DNA of 64,000 bases from Saprospiraceae bacterium (lineage in GTDB: Bacteria; Bacteroidota; Bacteroidia; Chitinophagales; Saprospiraceae), in contig JAHDHQ010000002.1 in NCBI GenBank assembly GCA_020631235.1, forward strand, positions 144,336-208,335, in the 5' to 3' direction. The notes under the pieces are model-generated. The model was not told the origin of the DNA. It did not search any database and was given only the letters and a program-made list of their open reading frames with translations. Shown in pieces: positions 1-9,344 of this stretch (positions are counted from its first letter, which is position 1; each line of letters begins with the position of its first letter). The position numbers and the translations under genes were made by a program.

Positions 1-46
1 AAAATATGGAGATATACAGTCCGCCTGGAGCTATATGAGTTATTAA

Positions 47-1297
47 TTACTTCTTTTTGGGTATAGGAGAACCGTGAGGGTCAGCTTTTGGATAACCTAA
101 TTTACGTTCCACTTCCCCTAATAACTCATCATCTAGATGATGTTCTTGCTTGTCCGCTTCCCAATGCACTAATTCAGGATCAATCCCCATCGTATTATGT
201 TGATACGTTTCCCACAATCGATGTGCTCTTTGTAGATTATTTGCTTTAATAATGCCTGTTTCAGAAAGGGCAATATTTCTTTCCGATTTAATCAATAGAT
301 TTGCATTGATGAGTGATTTAAGGACAGCCTTAAGTTTATAATTAGGTACTGAGATATTGGAAAAAATAGATACTGTAGAGACCTCATCGCCCGGAGATTT
401 ATCAATAAATCGAATGATATCTTCAGCCAAAATCCGTCTTGACTCTTTACGTCTTACCCATTGCCTACTAATTAATCCAGTTTTAGGCGCTAATAAGGCT
501 GCTAAAAAATAAAAGCCTGTAGCCACAATGCACATGGCAGGACCAGGTGTGGTCTCAAAGGCATAAGCTAATAAAAAGCCAAACAAGGCTGATAACATCC
601 CTATGATACCCGATATTACTAAAACATTTTTCAATTTTGGTGATAATAATAAAGCAGTTGCAGCTGGAGTAATCAGCATGGCCACAACCAATATAACGCC
701 TACTGTCCTTAACGAAGCCACCACAACAAAGGACAATAAAAGCATAAGATAGTAGTGTATCGTTTTTACAGAAATACCCATCGCTTCAGCAATTTTTGGC
801 TGGAAAGTGGTTATAAACAAATAGCGATAAAGAAGCGCTATAGATAACATCGTATACACTAATACAAAACCAGACAAAATGAGATCTTCATTAGAAACAC
901 CCAATACATTACCAAACAAAAAATCCTTTAAATCTAAGTGAGCACCCTGAGATTGGTTAAGCCAAGAGATCCCCATAACGCCTAAAGAAAACATGGCTGT
1001 AAATATGATCCCTATTGCCGCATCGTTTTTGGTTTGGACATTTTGCTGAATCCATGATATAATCAAGGCTGCCACTAAACCAGCTAAGGCTGAGCCTACA
1101 AAAAAAGCAATGGTAGAATACCCAAAAAGAACGAAAGCTACAAAAATACCAGGAAGAATAGCATGGGACAATGCATCTCCTAAAAGAGACATATTTCTCA
1201 AGACAATAAAACAACCTAATACACCACACATTAGACCTACCATAATGGAAGCTGCTAACGCTCTAAGGGCCCATTCCGTAGTTAATATTTCCATCAT
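47..1297 (-). CDS. Metal ABC transporter permease (ABC-3 family) fused to a DtxR/MntR-like C-terminal domain
   Basis: The protein has 416 residues. Residues 1 to about 270 are a typical ZnuB/MntB/TroC-type permease with eight or more hydrophobic helices and the conserved GDALSHAILPG loop, expected to move Zn2+, Mn2+ or Fe2+ across the inner membrane with an ABC ATPase and a binding protein. Ordinary members end near residue 280. Here about 130 more residues follow: a winged-helix-like part (about 285-345, with LKAVLKSLINANLL) and a segment rich in His, Glu and Asp (WEADKQEHHLDDELL) resembling the metal-binding/dimerisation domain of DtxR/MntR repressors. The ATPase gene is not in the window; transcription runs off the left edge, so it may lie there. 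The permease assignment is secure. A regulatory role for the tail is inference. Confidence 0.9.
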   Translation of the reverse strand: MMEILTTEWALRALAASIMVGLMCGVLGCFIVLRNMSLLGDALSHAILPGIFVAFVLFGYSTIAFFVGSALAGLVAALIISWIQQNVQTKNDAAIGIIFTAMFSLGVMGISWLNQSQGAHLDLKDFLFGNVLGVSNEDLILSGFVLVYTMLSIALLYRYLFITTFQPKIAEAMGISVKTIHYYLMLLLSFVVVASLRTVGVILVVAMLITPAATALLLSPKLKNVLVISGIIGMLSALFGFLLAYAFETTPGPAMCIVATGFYFLAALLAPKTGLISRQWVRRKESRRILAEDIIRFIDKSPGDEVSTVSIFSNISVPNYKLKAVLKSLINANLLIKSERNIALSETGIIKANNLQRAHRLWETYQHNTMGIDPELVHWEADKQEHHLDDELLGEVERKLGYPKADPHGSPIPKKK

Positions 1298-1345
1298 AGC
1301 TTATAAATTTAGACCTTTTTTAGTTTATATAAAATAATATTTAGA

Positions 1346-2245
1346 CTAATCTAAATTTAAAAACTGGGCAATGGCCCCTTCCTTCATTGCATATGGAGAT
1401 AAAAAACAAGCCTTTATGTCGAGGCGCTTTAAGACATATAACACTAAGTGAAGAGCAACTACTATGTACTTGGCTCGTTCTGCTACAATGTAACCACTCG
1501 CTACGCGTTCTTCAAGGCTTAAGACGCGGAGTCGTCGATATAAGTCTTTTATAGTGGTAAGTGAAATACTGCTTAGTTGTGCAAGATTTCTTTCTTCACT
1601 TTTAAGTACCTCGAAAGTCCCAGAAGCTCCGATAAGTGATAGATTAGTTGGCGACACTTTCATCCATAGTTCTTGTAGCGATAATTCTAAAAAATCATCT
1701 AATTTTCCTAGCGCAGCTTCACTCATCGGCTCTGAATCGACAAAAGAATTGTACAGCACAGAAATACCAATTTTAAAACTCTGACTCCAGATGATTTCCT
1801 TATCTTTTAAGTGAATGAACTCCACGCTCCCGCCACCTATATCCATAACTAATTGTTCCCCAAGCGGCAAATCTAAAAGCTTTACTCCGTTCGCAATTAA
1901 TAAGGCTTCTTTTAATCCATCAATGATTTCAATATTAATATTGGTCTTTTCTAAAACTTCAGCACAAAACATAGGTCCATTGCTCGTTTTGCGTAAAGCC
2001 TCAGTGCCTAAAGCAATCGTTTTACTTACCTCGTATTGTTTAATGATGCTAGAAAAATGGTGCAAAGTTTCGATACCTTTTTTGTAGCTTTCAGGATGGA
2101 TCTCAGATCGATTACCTTTTCCTAAAAACACATAAACTCGCTCTCTGTAGAAAATCTCTTTTTGACTAAAAAACTTTGTAGTATCTACTATTAATAAATG
2201 AAATGTATTGGTACCTAGATCAATAATGGCAAGCTTACCCACCAA
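1346..2245 (-). CDS. Ppx/GppA family phosphatase (exopolyphosphatase-like)
   Basis: The 299-residue protein begins with the ASKHA-fold phosphate-1 motif IDLGTNTFHLLI and has the second motif MDIGGGSVEFI near residue 140, both typical of Ppx/GppA enzymes that hydrolyse polyphosphate or pppGpp. It is the short form, with no HD domain after the two ASKHA lobes. The frame opens with TTG followed at once by GTG (2242), so either may be the start; both overlap the end of the upstream lipoprotein gene by about 10 bases, which indicates translational coupling. Whether polyphosphate or pppGpp is the substrate cannot be told from sequence. Confidence 0.87.
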   Translation of the reverse strand: MVGKLAIIDLGTNTFHLLIVDTTKFFSQKEIFYRERVYVFLGKGNRSEIHPESYKKGIETLHHFSSIIKQYEVSKTIALGTEALRKTSNGPMFCAEVLEKTNINIEIIDGLKEALLIANGVKLLDLPLGEQLVMDIGGGSVEFIHLKDKEIIWSQSFKIGISVLYNSFVDSEPMSEAALGKLDDFLELSLQELWMKVSPTNLSLIGASGTFEVLKSEERNLAQLSSISLTTIKDLYRRLRVLSLEERVASGYIVAERAKYIVVALHLVLYVLKRLDIKACFLSPYAMKEGAIAQFLNLD

Positions 2246-2744
2246 AATTATTTTTTGCTGTCTTCATAGCCTGGAGAATCATGTTGTTAAAAAACTTATC
2301 ACCAGTCTCTGACATCAGGTTAGCGTATTTTGGTTTCTCGTTTTCTACAAGTACAAAATATTTACAGCCATCTGAATAATAAAGATCCACATCATGAGCC
2401 ACATCACCTTTGGCTTGAAAAAATATACGACCTATAGGCTTACATGTCGTCGATAATTGAGGCACAGGTTTATTATCAAAATAACTCAAATTTGTGCGGA
2501 TGCTACTCTGGTCTGTTTGTGACATGCTAAAAGGTAAGTTATGAAAAAGGTAATCAATCCCAGTGCAGTTATCCCAAAGATTTTTAAGTAGCTCTTTTGG
2601 AATAATAGGCAATGAATTAGCATTTGCCACTGCTTCAGTTTTTTGAGTGCTTGAAGACGTTTTTGCCGAGGTGCTATCTCCACAAGCTGAACAAAAACAC
2701 ACGACAATAAGGATATAAAATAACTTCGTAATATGATGTTTCAT
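2235..2744 (-). CDS. Hypothetical lipoprotein
   Basis: The 169-residue protein begins with a basic N-terminus, a hydrophobic stretch and a lipobox ending at Cys21 (FCSACGDS), so it should be a lipid-anchored periplasmic or outer-membrane protein. A Ser/Thr/Lys-rich linker precedes a compact domain of about 120 residues with scattered Cys (NCTGIDYLFH, STTCKPIG, SDGCKYF) and no catalytic motif I recognise. It overlaps the ppx-like gene downstream and lies 32 bases from the beta-barrel gene upstream, so the three are probably co-transcribed. No function is proposed. Confidence 0.75.
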   Translation of the reverse strand: MKHHITKLFYILIVVCFCSACGDSTSAKTSSSTQKTEAVANANSLPIIPKELLKNLWDNCTGIDYLFHNLPFSMSQTDQSSIRTNLSYFDNKPVPQLSTTCKPIGRIFFQAKGDVAHDVDLYYSDGCKYFVLVENEKPKYANLMSETGDKFFNNMILQAMKTAKNNFGG

Positions 2745-2776
2745 GATGTTGTTTGAAAAGTTGAACCGTAAAAATA

Positions 2777-3394
2777 CTAAAAACTGTAATCAATCCTCAC
2801 TGTCCAATAGTAATTCAATAGTCCCCCTGTATTCACATTATTGCTTTTATAGAATCGAGTCAGCGCTCTATGATAACGACTGGTAATTCCGAGTCGTCTG
2901 CTAAAGCGATAACTTGCACCAAACAACAATCCAAACTCGTATGATTTAAAAGAGTCTGCAGGAACAAGGACGAGAAAATTATTTCTTATTTCGCTTCGGC
3001 CTTGAAAAAGATATGCATTATTAACCCCCACATGTGCGGACACCTTATAGTAACCTTCTTTTTGTATATACCATTCATTCATACGTACAACAATCGGCAT
3101 CTCGAAATATTGCAAATGAGTTCGTCTAATATTTGATGGCACATCAAAAAGCAATTCGCCTCGACTTCCTTTTTCTGTGTACGACATTTCTAATCCTACA
3201 TCCACCAAAAGACTTACAGGATAATATACCCCTATTCCACCTGTCCATCCCAGTTTATCAAATCCAGCCAGTCGATCACCTTGAATTTGAGATAAACTCA
3301 TGCCTACATTTGCTTCAGCTTTAAACACTCCTTGTGCTAAAATGCAAACGCATTGAAAGCAAGTTAATACCGAAAAGAAATATCTTAATAACAT
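2777..3394 (-). CDS. Outer-membrane beta-barrel protein (PorT-like fold)
   Basis: The 205-residue protein has a cleavable signal peptide (about residues 1-20, ending ILAQG), alternating aromatic/polar strands and a C-terminal aromatic residue (VRIDYSF), as expected for a small eight-stranded barrel inserted by the BAM complex. Its pattern (GWTGGIGVYYPV, EFGLLFGASYRFS) resembles the PorT/OMP_b-brl families common in Bacteroidota. It is the first gene of the minus-strand group leading into the lipoprotein, Ppx/GppA and metal permease genes. Specific function is unknown. Confidence 0.75.
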   Translation of the reverse strand: MLLRYFFSVLTCFQCVCILAQGVFKAEANVGMSLSQIQGDRLAGFDKLGWTGGIGVYYPVSLLVDVGLEMSYTEKGSRGELLFDVPSNIRRTHLQYFEMPIVVRMNEWYIQKEGYYKVSAHVGVNNAYLFQGRSEIRNNFLVLVPADSFKSYEFGLLFGASYRFSRRLGITSRYHRALTRFYKSNNVNTGGLLNYYWTVRIDYSF

Positions 3395-3528
3395 ATAAAT
3401 AAGAATAATATGATTTTATTTCATATATATTTGAAGCAAAAGTAGTTTATTAAGAGGAAACGAAGATTCTACTTTATTAATATTCATTTAGGTAAGCTTT
3501 ATTTGCCAATGTCATTTTGAAGATAAGC

Positions 3529-3798
3529 ATGCGATTAAATAAAACAATGCTCACTAAAGCTGAAGAAATGCTCAAAGCTTTAGATTATAAAATCAGGTAC
3601 GAAAAAGGTAATTTTAAATCAGGTAGCTGCGTGGTTTGGAATAAAAAAATGATCGTAATCAGTAAATTTTACTCCGTGGAAGAGAAAATAAAGGCCATTA
3701 TCGAGGTGCTTAACAATAACCAACTGGATACAAGCTTATTGTCTAGCGAACAACAAGCTTTACTGGTTAAAGCAAACCAGTCATCATTATTTAATTAA
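3529..3798 (+). CDS. Small conserved hypothetical protein
   Basis: An 89-residue basic protein, counted from the ATG at 3529; a TTG four codons earlier (3517) is an alternative start. It has no signal peptide, membrane segment or recognised motif. The sequence suggests a small alpha/beta cytoplasmic protein (GSCVVWNKKMIVISKFYSVE). Its stop lies only about 8 bases before the MBL-fold hydrolase gene, so the two are very likely co-transcribed. I recall similar short proteins beside this hydrolase in other Bacteroidota, but no function. Confidence 0.65.
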   Translation: MRLNKTMLTKAEEMLKALDYKIRYEKGNFKSGSCVVWNKKMIVISKFYSVEEKIKAIIEVLNNNQLDTSLLSSEQQALLVKANQSSLFN

Positions 3799-3805
3799 GT
3801 CTGCT

Positions 3806-4564
3806 TTGGAAATCATACTACTCGGCACTGGAACTTCTATAGGTGTACCTATGATTGGATGTGCATGCGATGTTTGTTTATCCAAAGATCCCAAAGACCG
3901 GCGTTTAAGAAGTTCGGCATTTGTCGTTTCCGACGGCAAAAAGATACTTATTGATTGTGGGCCAGATATTCGCCAGCAGTTACTCCACAATAATATTGCA
4001 GATATTGATATAATATTACTGACACACGAGCATAATGATCATGTGATCGGACTAGATGATTTGCGGCCTGTTAGCTTTCTCAACAACAAAACCATACCCA
4101 TACTTGCCGAACAAAGAGTCATTGATAGTATTAAGACAAGGTTTCCTTATTTGTTTGTTCGTAATAGATTTGGGCACCAAGCCTTTCAAGCCATAGAAAT
4201 TACACCAGGCAAACATGTGTATGATGATGTTTCTTTTGAAGCGATACGGATAGATCATGGTGGATTGGATATTCTGGCTTTCAAAATAAATCAATTTGCT
4301 TATGTCACAGATGCAAAAAAAATAAACGATTTAAGTTTGGATCAGCTTAAAAAGGTAGACTTGCTAGTCATTAATTCACTACAGATTGCTGAACATTATA
4401 AGCATTTTAATTTGCAAGAGACTATTGATATCGTGAGAAAGCTAAAGGTAAAAAAAGCCGTCCTTACACATATCAGCCACAAAATGGGTCTTCACAAAAA
4501 GGTAAATAAAACATTAGACGATAATATTTGTTTGGCTTACGATCATATGAACTTGACTGTTTAA
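3806..4564 (+). CDS. MBL-fold metallo-hydrolase (PhnP/YycJ-like)
   Basis: A 252-residue cytoplasmic enzyme of the metallo-beta-lactamase superfamily. Visible motifs are the N-terminal GTGTSIGVPMIGC (residues 6-18), the dinuclear-metal motif THEHNDH at about residues 73-79, an Asp-rich VTDAK segment and a C-terminal LTHISHKMG. The GTGTS start and Cys-rich loop match the PhnP-like subgroup, which hydrolyses phosphodiesters such as cyclic nucleotides. No phn genes are nearby, so a phosphonate role is not supported. The start is TTG, since the N-terminal motif begins only five codons later. It sits between the small protein and the porP-like gene. Confidence 0.85.
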   Translation: MEIILLGTGTSIGVPMIGCACDVCLSKDPKDRRLRSSAFVVSDGKKILIDCGPDIRQQLLHNNIADIDIILLTHEHNDHVIGLDDLRPVSFLNNKTIPILAEQRVIDSIKTRFPYLFVRNRFGHQAFQAIEITPGKHVYDDVSFEAIRIDHGGLDILAFKINQFAYVTDAKKINDLSLDQLKKVDLLVINSLQIAEHYKHFNLQETIDIVRKLKVKKAVLTHISHKMGLHKKVNKTLDDNICLAYDHMNLTV

Positions 4565-4607
4565 ATAAAAGTTGATTAATAATAGAATACCACTTACATT
4601 TACCACT

Positions 4608-5564
4608 ATGAGGGCTTGCTTGAGCATATTTTTGATTTTTCTTTGGTTCAATGTTGTGGGCCAACAAACTCCAGCCTACTCTTTAGATATACTTAATCTA
4701 TATAAGTTATCTCCAGCCTTCGCAGGTGTAAGTGATCAGTTAAACGTTTTTGGCATTTATAAATCACAATGGCAATCTCATAGTGGTGCACCCACTCAAT
4801 ATACAGTAAACGCAAATTTGCCTTTTTATAAATGGCAAGGAGGTGTGGGCATAGATATATCTTCTACCAATCAAGGGGTCACTAGCCAAACTGATATAAA
4901 GCTAAGCTATAGTTACCATGTACAAGGTTTGACAGATATTTTGGCCATCGGAGTGTCTTTAGGTGCGGGCCAATTCGGCATTAATTCGAATGAAATAATT
5001 ACTCCAGAAGGATCATACAGTGGTGGAATAAATCACAACGATCCTATTCTAGGCGTAAATCGCAATACCCAAATCTATCCTAATTATGGTTTGAGTGTAT
5101 TTTATGGTGCCCAATATTTTGACGCCGGTCTACAAATCAATCAATTTATTGGCCAAAATATTAATGTAAAAGAAAACGTAAATTATGCCTTAAGTCGGCA
5201 TATGTCCGGTTTTTTTATGTACTACCTTACTTTACCAAATCAATGGACTTACCAACCATCTGTACATTTAATGACTAATTTTAAGCAATTTCAAATGGAA
5301 TTGACTAACTTGCTGAAATATGGCAATGTTTTTGGTGGAGTAGGTATACGAGGATATGATTCTAAAAGTATCGAATCACTTTCTTTCCTTGGAGGAATAA
5401 AATTTAATGAAGCGTATACAATTTCTTACAACTTTGACGTTAATGTTAATAAATTAAGAAATACTTCCGAGGGTTCTCACGAGATAATGTTGCGATATGA
5501 TCTCAATAGAGAAATAAACACAGGTCGTCCCCCTAACACGATCTATAACCCAAGAAACCTCTAA
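4608..5564 (+). CDS. porP/sprF-like: PorP/SprF family type IX secretion outer-membrane protein
   Basis: A 318-residue outer-membrane protein. The longer frame opens with TTG at 4572, but the ATG at 4608 gives a proper signal peptide (MRACLSIFLIFLWFNVVGQ) and is preferred. The mature part opens with the family hallmark LNLYKLSPAFAG and then has repeated amphipathic strands of a barrel of about 14 strands (GVGIDISST, YGLSVFYGAQYF, GGVGIRGYD). PorP/SprF proteins work with GldK/GldN in type IX secretion and in attaching adhesins such as SprB to the surface. It directly precedes gldK, the usual order in Bacteroidota. Confidence 0.9.
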   Translation: MRACLSIFLIFLWFNVVGQQTPAYSLDILNLYKLSPAFAGVSDQLNVFGIYKSQWQSHSGAPTQYTVNANLPFYKWQGGVGIDISSTNQGVTSQTDIKLSYSYHVQGLTDILAIGVSLGAGQFGINSNEIITPEGSYSGGINHNDPILGVNRNTQIYPNYGLSVFYGAQYFDAGLQINQFIGQNINVKENVNYALSRHMSGFFMYYLTLPNQWTYQPSVHLMTNFKQFQMELTNLLKYGNVFGGVGIRGYDSKSIESLSFLGGIKFNEAYTISYNFDVNVNKLRNTSEGSHEIMLRYDLNREINTGRPPNTIYNPRNL

Positions 5565-5744
5565 TCTTAGATTATATAAAGATTAGTTCCAAATCGAACC
5601 AAATATTTTGACAATTATTACGCTTTATGTGTAATGATGTTGGTTTTTTAATTAAATAAGAAATTTAATTTTTAATAATTGAATAACACGATTATATTTA
5701 CGTCCGCGTTAGGAAAAATGCTTTTGGTTAAACACATTTTTGAA

Positions 5745-6983
5745 ATGAAGAAAACAGTAAACCTTTTTGCAGCTCTTGCTGTATTATCAGTTTTATTAAC
5801 CTCTTGTGGAGGTGAAGCTGGTGGAGAATTAGTTGGTGCATCAGACAGACCTTCTTGGAATGGAATTAATCCATATGGAATGGTATATGTACCTTCAGGA
5901 ACCTTGACTATTGGAGCCAGTGATCAAGAGGTATTTAGTACCTATACACAAGCACCAAAATCCATATCTATTCAAGGGTTTTTCATGGACGACACAGAAA
6001 TTACTAATAATGAGTATCGTCAGTTTGTTCAGTATGTAAGAGATTCCATAGCTCACACGATTATGGGAGATTACACTACAGATAACTACGGTAATGAGAT
6101 TCTTGATTGGGATTTAGAGTTAGATTACGCTGATGAGACATTAGACGAGATGTTCTATTCAGGTGACATGATGATAAATAACAAAAGAGAAATGGACACC
6201 AGAAACTTTGTCTACAACTACGACTGGGTTGATAGCAAAAGAGCCGCTCACTCAGGATATGATGTGGTTAGATCATCTCTCATAGAGAAAGATGAAGTAG
6301 CTATATTCCCAGATACTATGGCCTGGATTAGAGATTTCTCTTATTCTTATAATGAGCCAATGACAAGAAATTACTTTTGGCATCCAGCATTTGACGACTA
6401 CCCTGTTGTAGGAGTTAATTGGAAGCAAGCTAAAGCATTTTGTCATTGGAGAACTAAATTGTGGAATGAAGGTAAAGGTGATGAGCCAAACACTGAGCAA
6501 TTTAGATTACCTACAGAATCTGAGTGGGAATACGCTGCAAGAGGTGGTAGAGACCTAGCTCCATATCCATGGGGTGGTTACTATATTAGAAATGCTAAAG
6601 GATGTTTATTAGCCAACTTTAAACCTGGTAGAGGAAACTATCCAGAAGATGGTGGATTTTACACAGTAAGAGCAGATGCTTACTTTGCAAATGATTACGG
6701 CCTTTATAATATGGCTGGTAATGTAGCAGAATGGACAGAAACTGCTTATCATCCAAATGCTTATGCAGCAGTGCACGATCTTAATCCAGATTTAAAATAC
6801 GATGCTCAAGACGAAGATCATATTTCTCTAAAACGTAAAGTTATCAGAGGTGGATCTTGGAAAGACATCGCTTATTATTGTCAAACAGGTACTAGACATT
6901 GGGAATACCAAGACACGTCAAAATCTTATATTGGATTTAGATGTGCTCTAACATTCTTAGGTCGATCAATGAATGATTTTTAA
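5745..6983 (+). CDS. gldK: GldK, type IX secretion/gliding lipoprotein with formylglycine-generating-enzyme-like domain
   Basis: A 412-residue lipoprotein. I take the ATG at 5745, which gives a short signal peptide and lipobox (LLTSC, Cys21); an in-frame TTG at 5679 only adds an unlikely extension. Residues about 45-405 form a sulfatase-modifying-factor (FGE-sulfatase) domain: GMVYVPSGTLTIGASD, RLPTESEWEYAARGG, NMAGNVAEWTE and KVIRGGSWKD. GldK forms the outer-membrane ring of the T9SS with GldN. It leads gldKLMN in one direction with short gaps, so one operon is likely. The 180-base gap upstream, after the porP-like gene, may hold the promoter; TATATTTA near 5694 is a weak -7 candidate. Confidence 0.93.
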   Translation: MKKTVNLFAALAVLSVLLTSCGGEAGGELVGASDRPSWNGINPYGMVYVPSGTLTIGASDQEVFSTYTQAPKSISIQGFFMDDTEITNNEYRQFVQYVRDSIAHTIMGDYTTDNYGNEILDWDLELDYADETLDEMFYSGDMMINNKREMDTRNFVYNYDWVDSKRAAHSGYDVVRSSLIEKDEVAIFPDTMAWIRDFSYSYNEPMTRNYFWHPAFDDYPVVGVNWKQAKAFCHWRTKLWNEGKGDEPNTEQFRLPTESEWEYAARGGRDLAPYPWGGYYIRNAKGCLLANFKPGRGNYPEDGGFYTVRADAYFANDYGLYNMAGNVAEWTETAYHPNAYAAVHDLNPDLKYDAQDEDHISLKRKVIRGGSWKDIAYYCQTGTRHWEYQDTSKSYIGFRCALTFLGRSMNDF

Positions 6984-7097
6984 TCATATTGATAATTCCT
7001 ATACCTAACTTATTAAACCAAATAAAAATTAATTCTCTAATCAGAATACTAAAATTGTATTGAGCAATTTATTATTAAACATTAAACTAAAAACAAA

Positions 7098-7667
7098 ATG
7101 AGTTTTATTAAGTCTAAAGGTTTCAAGTATTTCAAAAATTTTGTAATTGGTGTTGGTGCGGCAGTCGTGATGCTTGGTGCCTTAGCTAAGATTACAAGTC
7201 ACCCCCTTGGAAACATTTTGATTACTGTTGGTCTTTTAACAGAAGCATTTCTATTCTTAATGCTAGGTTTATTACCACCAGAAAAAGATTACTACTGGGA
7301 AAAACTTTATCCGGGATTAGATTCTTACAATGCAGGTGTAACACCATTATCTGCAAGTGGAGGAGCTCCAAGATCATTAGATGCTGACGTTGTAGAAGGA
7401 AGATTAGGAGGAATGTTAGATGAGCTACAAGGAATGTCTAAATCTATGGGTTCATTAAAAGCTTTACAAGAAGTTGATTTTTCTCAAACTTCAGAGCAAA
7501 TAAAAGGTATGGGTAATTTCTATACTAAATTAAACGAAGCTATGTCATCATTAAATGATACCATTGATGATACTAAGTTATATAAAGAAAATGTTGCTTC
7601 ATTAAATCAGAATTTATCTTCGTTAAATGGAGTTTACGGAAACGTACTTTCTGCATTTAAAGGGTAA
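7098..7667 (+). CDS. gldL: GldL, type IX secretion motor inner-membrane protein
   Basis: A 189-residue protein with two adjacent transmembrane helices (about residues 12-32 and 36-56, with the characteristic KITSHPLGN loop between them) and the GLLPPEKDYYWEKLYPGLD segment typical of GldL. A cytoplasmic tail rich in Ser, Gln and Leu follows and is probably coiled-coil. GldL pairs with GldM to form the proton-driven rotary motor of type IX secretion and gliding. Position between gldK and gldM agrees. The start ATG is unambiguous. Confidence 0.93.
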   Translation: MSFIKSKGFKYFKNFVIGVGAAVVMLGALAKITSHPLGNILITVGLLTEAFLFLMLGLLPPEKDYYWEKLYPGLDSYNAGVTPLSASGGAPRSLDADVVEGRLGGMLDELQGMSKSMGSLKALQEVDFSQTSEQIKGMGNFYTKLNEAMSSLNDTIDDTKLYKENVASLNQNLSSLNGVYGNVLSAFKG

Positions 7668-7713
7668 TTAGGAATTGTTAATTAATTATTTAACCATTAA
7701 AAAAAACAAATAA

Positions 7714-9315
7714 ATGGCTATTCCTAAGGAACCCAGGCAACTGATGATTAACATCATGTACCTTGTACTAACTGCCCTACTTGCATTAAATGTATCTGCT
7801 GAGGTATTCAATGCATTTAAAATGGTAGACAAAGGTTTAATAAAATCAAATGCAGCACTCGACCAAGCTAATGGTAATTTACCTGAAGCGATTCGATCTG
7901 GTGCTAAGAAAAAAGCATCTTTAGCTAAATATGCTGAATTAATCGATCCAGGAAGAGATTTATCATCTAACCTAACTGATTATATCCAAGGTATTGTAGA
8001 TACTATGGTCAATGACAAAGGTTATGTTGCTGATAGAGAAACTGGTGAGATCACAGATGAATTAAAGGCAAAGAAAGATTACGATATAACAACAAGATTT
8101 CTTGTTGATGGACCAAACGGTGATGGAAATGGAAAAGGTTCAGAATTAAAGCAAAAATTGATTGAATATAGAGAAGCAATGCTAGCTCTAGTTGAAGATG
8201 ATCCTGACACTGAAATAAATGAAAAAGAACAGTTTGAAAAAGAGATCAGTGTAAAAATTGATGATGAATCATGGCAAAAGAAAGGAAAGCCTTCTTGGTC
8301 TCACTTCAATTTTAGCCACATGCCTTTACAAGCTGTACTACCTATTTTTAGTAAATTCCAAAATGATGTAAAGTCTACTGAATCTGCATTCTTAAACTAT
8401 CTAGCAGGTAAAGTGGGTACTACTACAGATGTAGTATTGGATAAATTTACTGTAGTTTCTGCTCCAGAAAAATCGTACATCATTAAAGGAGAGAAATACA
8501 AAGCAGACTTATTTTTAAGTGCTTTTGCTGGTGCCGATTCTAAAACAGGTATTTCAGTATCTGTAAATGGAAGAAAATTACCTACCAATAAGGAAGGTAT
8601 TGCAACTTTTGAAGAAACAGCATCATCTGTTGGAGTAAAAAGATATAACGCTTCTGCTTCAATCACTAACCCTGTAACAGGAGAAACACAAACATTCAAA
8701 AAAGAATTCTCTTATGAAGTTGGAGAACGTTCTGTAGCAATTTCTGCTGCAAAAATGAATGTATTCTACATTGGTGTTGATAATCCAGTAGAAGTTTCTG
8801 CAGCTGGTGTACCTTCTAACCAAATTAAGGTTAGTATGGGTGGTGGCGGAGGAGCTACTATCAACAAAAACGGAGATGGTACTTACACTGTTAGAGCTAC
8901 GAAACCTACACTTAAAGGACAAGGTGCGAAAGTAAATGTATCTGCTCCAGGTATGAATGCAAGCAAAGACTTTAGAGTAAAAAGAATACCTGATCCAGTA
9001 CCGAAACTATCTAAATCAAGAGGTGGAGGAATGGGTTCTGGAGAATTTAAAGTTCAGCCAGGTGTATTCCCTGTATTAGAAAACTTTGATTTCGATGCAA
9101 AATGTAATGTTGTAGGTTTTAGACTTGTAAGAGTTGCTAAAAGACAAGATCCACAATTTGCTGTAAACAAAGGTGGTAAATACGGTGGAGAAGCTCAGTC
9201 TTTAGTTAAAAAGGCTACACCAGGTGACAAATATTTCTATGAAGACATTAAGTGTAAATGTCCTGGAGATCCAGCACCAAGAGATATTGGACAAATGGTA
9301 TTCAACATCAGATAA
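7714..9315 (+). CDS. gldM: GldM, type IX secretion motor periplasmic shaft
   Basis: A 533-residue protein opening MAIPKEPRQLMINIMYLVLT, the highly conserved GldM N-terminus, followed by one membrane helix (about residues 12-33). The large periplasmic part is expected to hold the D1-D4 domains: a helical N-terminal domain and Ig-like domains (GNLPEAIRSGAKKK, GVPSNQIKVSMGGGGG, GFRLVRVAKRQDP). GldM dimers cross the periplasm and transmit motor energy to the GldK/GldN ring. It lies 46 bases after gldL and about 30 bases before gldN, supporting co-transcription. Confidence 0.94.
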   Translation: MAIPKEPRQLMINIMYLVLTALLALNVSAEVFNAFKMVDKGLIKSNAALDQANGNLPEAIRSGAKKKASLAKYAELIDPGRDLSSNLTDYIQGIVDTMVNDKGYVADRETGEITDELKAKKDYDITTRFLVDGPNGDGNGKGSELKQKLIEYREAMLALVEDDPDTEINEKEQFEKEISVKIDDESWQKKGKPSWSHFNFSHMPLQAVLPIFSKFQNDVKSTESAFLNYLAGKVGTTTDVVLDKFTVVSAPEKSYIIKGEKYKADLFLSAFAGADSKTGISVSVNGRKLPTNKEGIATFEETASSVGVKRYNASASITNPVTGETQTFKKEFSYEVGERSVAISAAKMNVFYIGVDNPVEVSAAGVPSNQIKVSMGGGGGATINKNGDGTYTVRATKPTLKGQGAKVNVSAPGMNASKDFRVKRIPDPVPKLSKSRGGGMGSGEFKVQPGVFPVLENFDFDAKCNVVGFRLVRVAKRQDPQFAVNKGGKYGGEAQSLVKKATPGDKYFYEDIKCKCPGDPAPRDIGQMVFNIR

Positions 9316-9344
9316 TAAAAACAGATTCTAAAAAAGATATTATT

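Noticed and set aside
5605-5650. Possible terminator after the porP-like gene (ATTAC/GTAAT with TTTTTT further on)
   Set aside because: The stem is only five pairs and the T run is not adjacent, so porP may well be co-transcribed with gldK.
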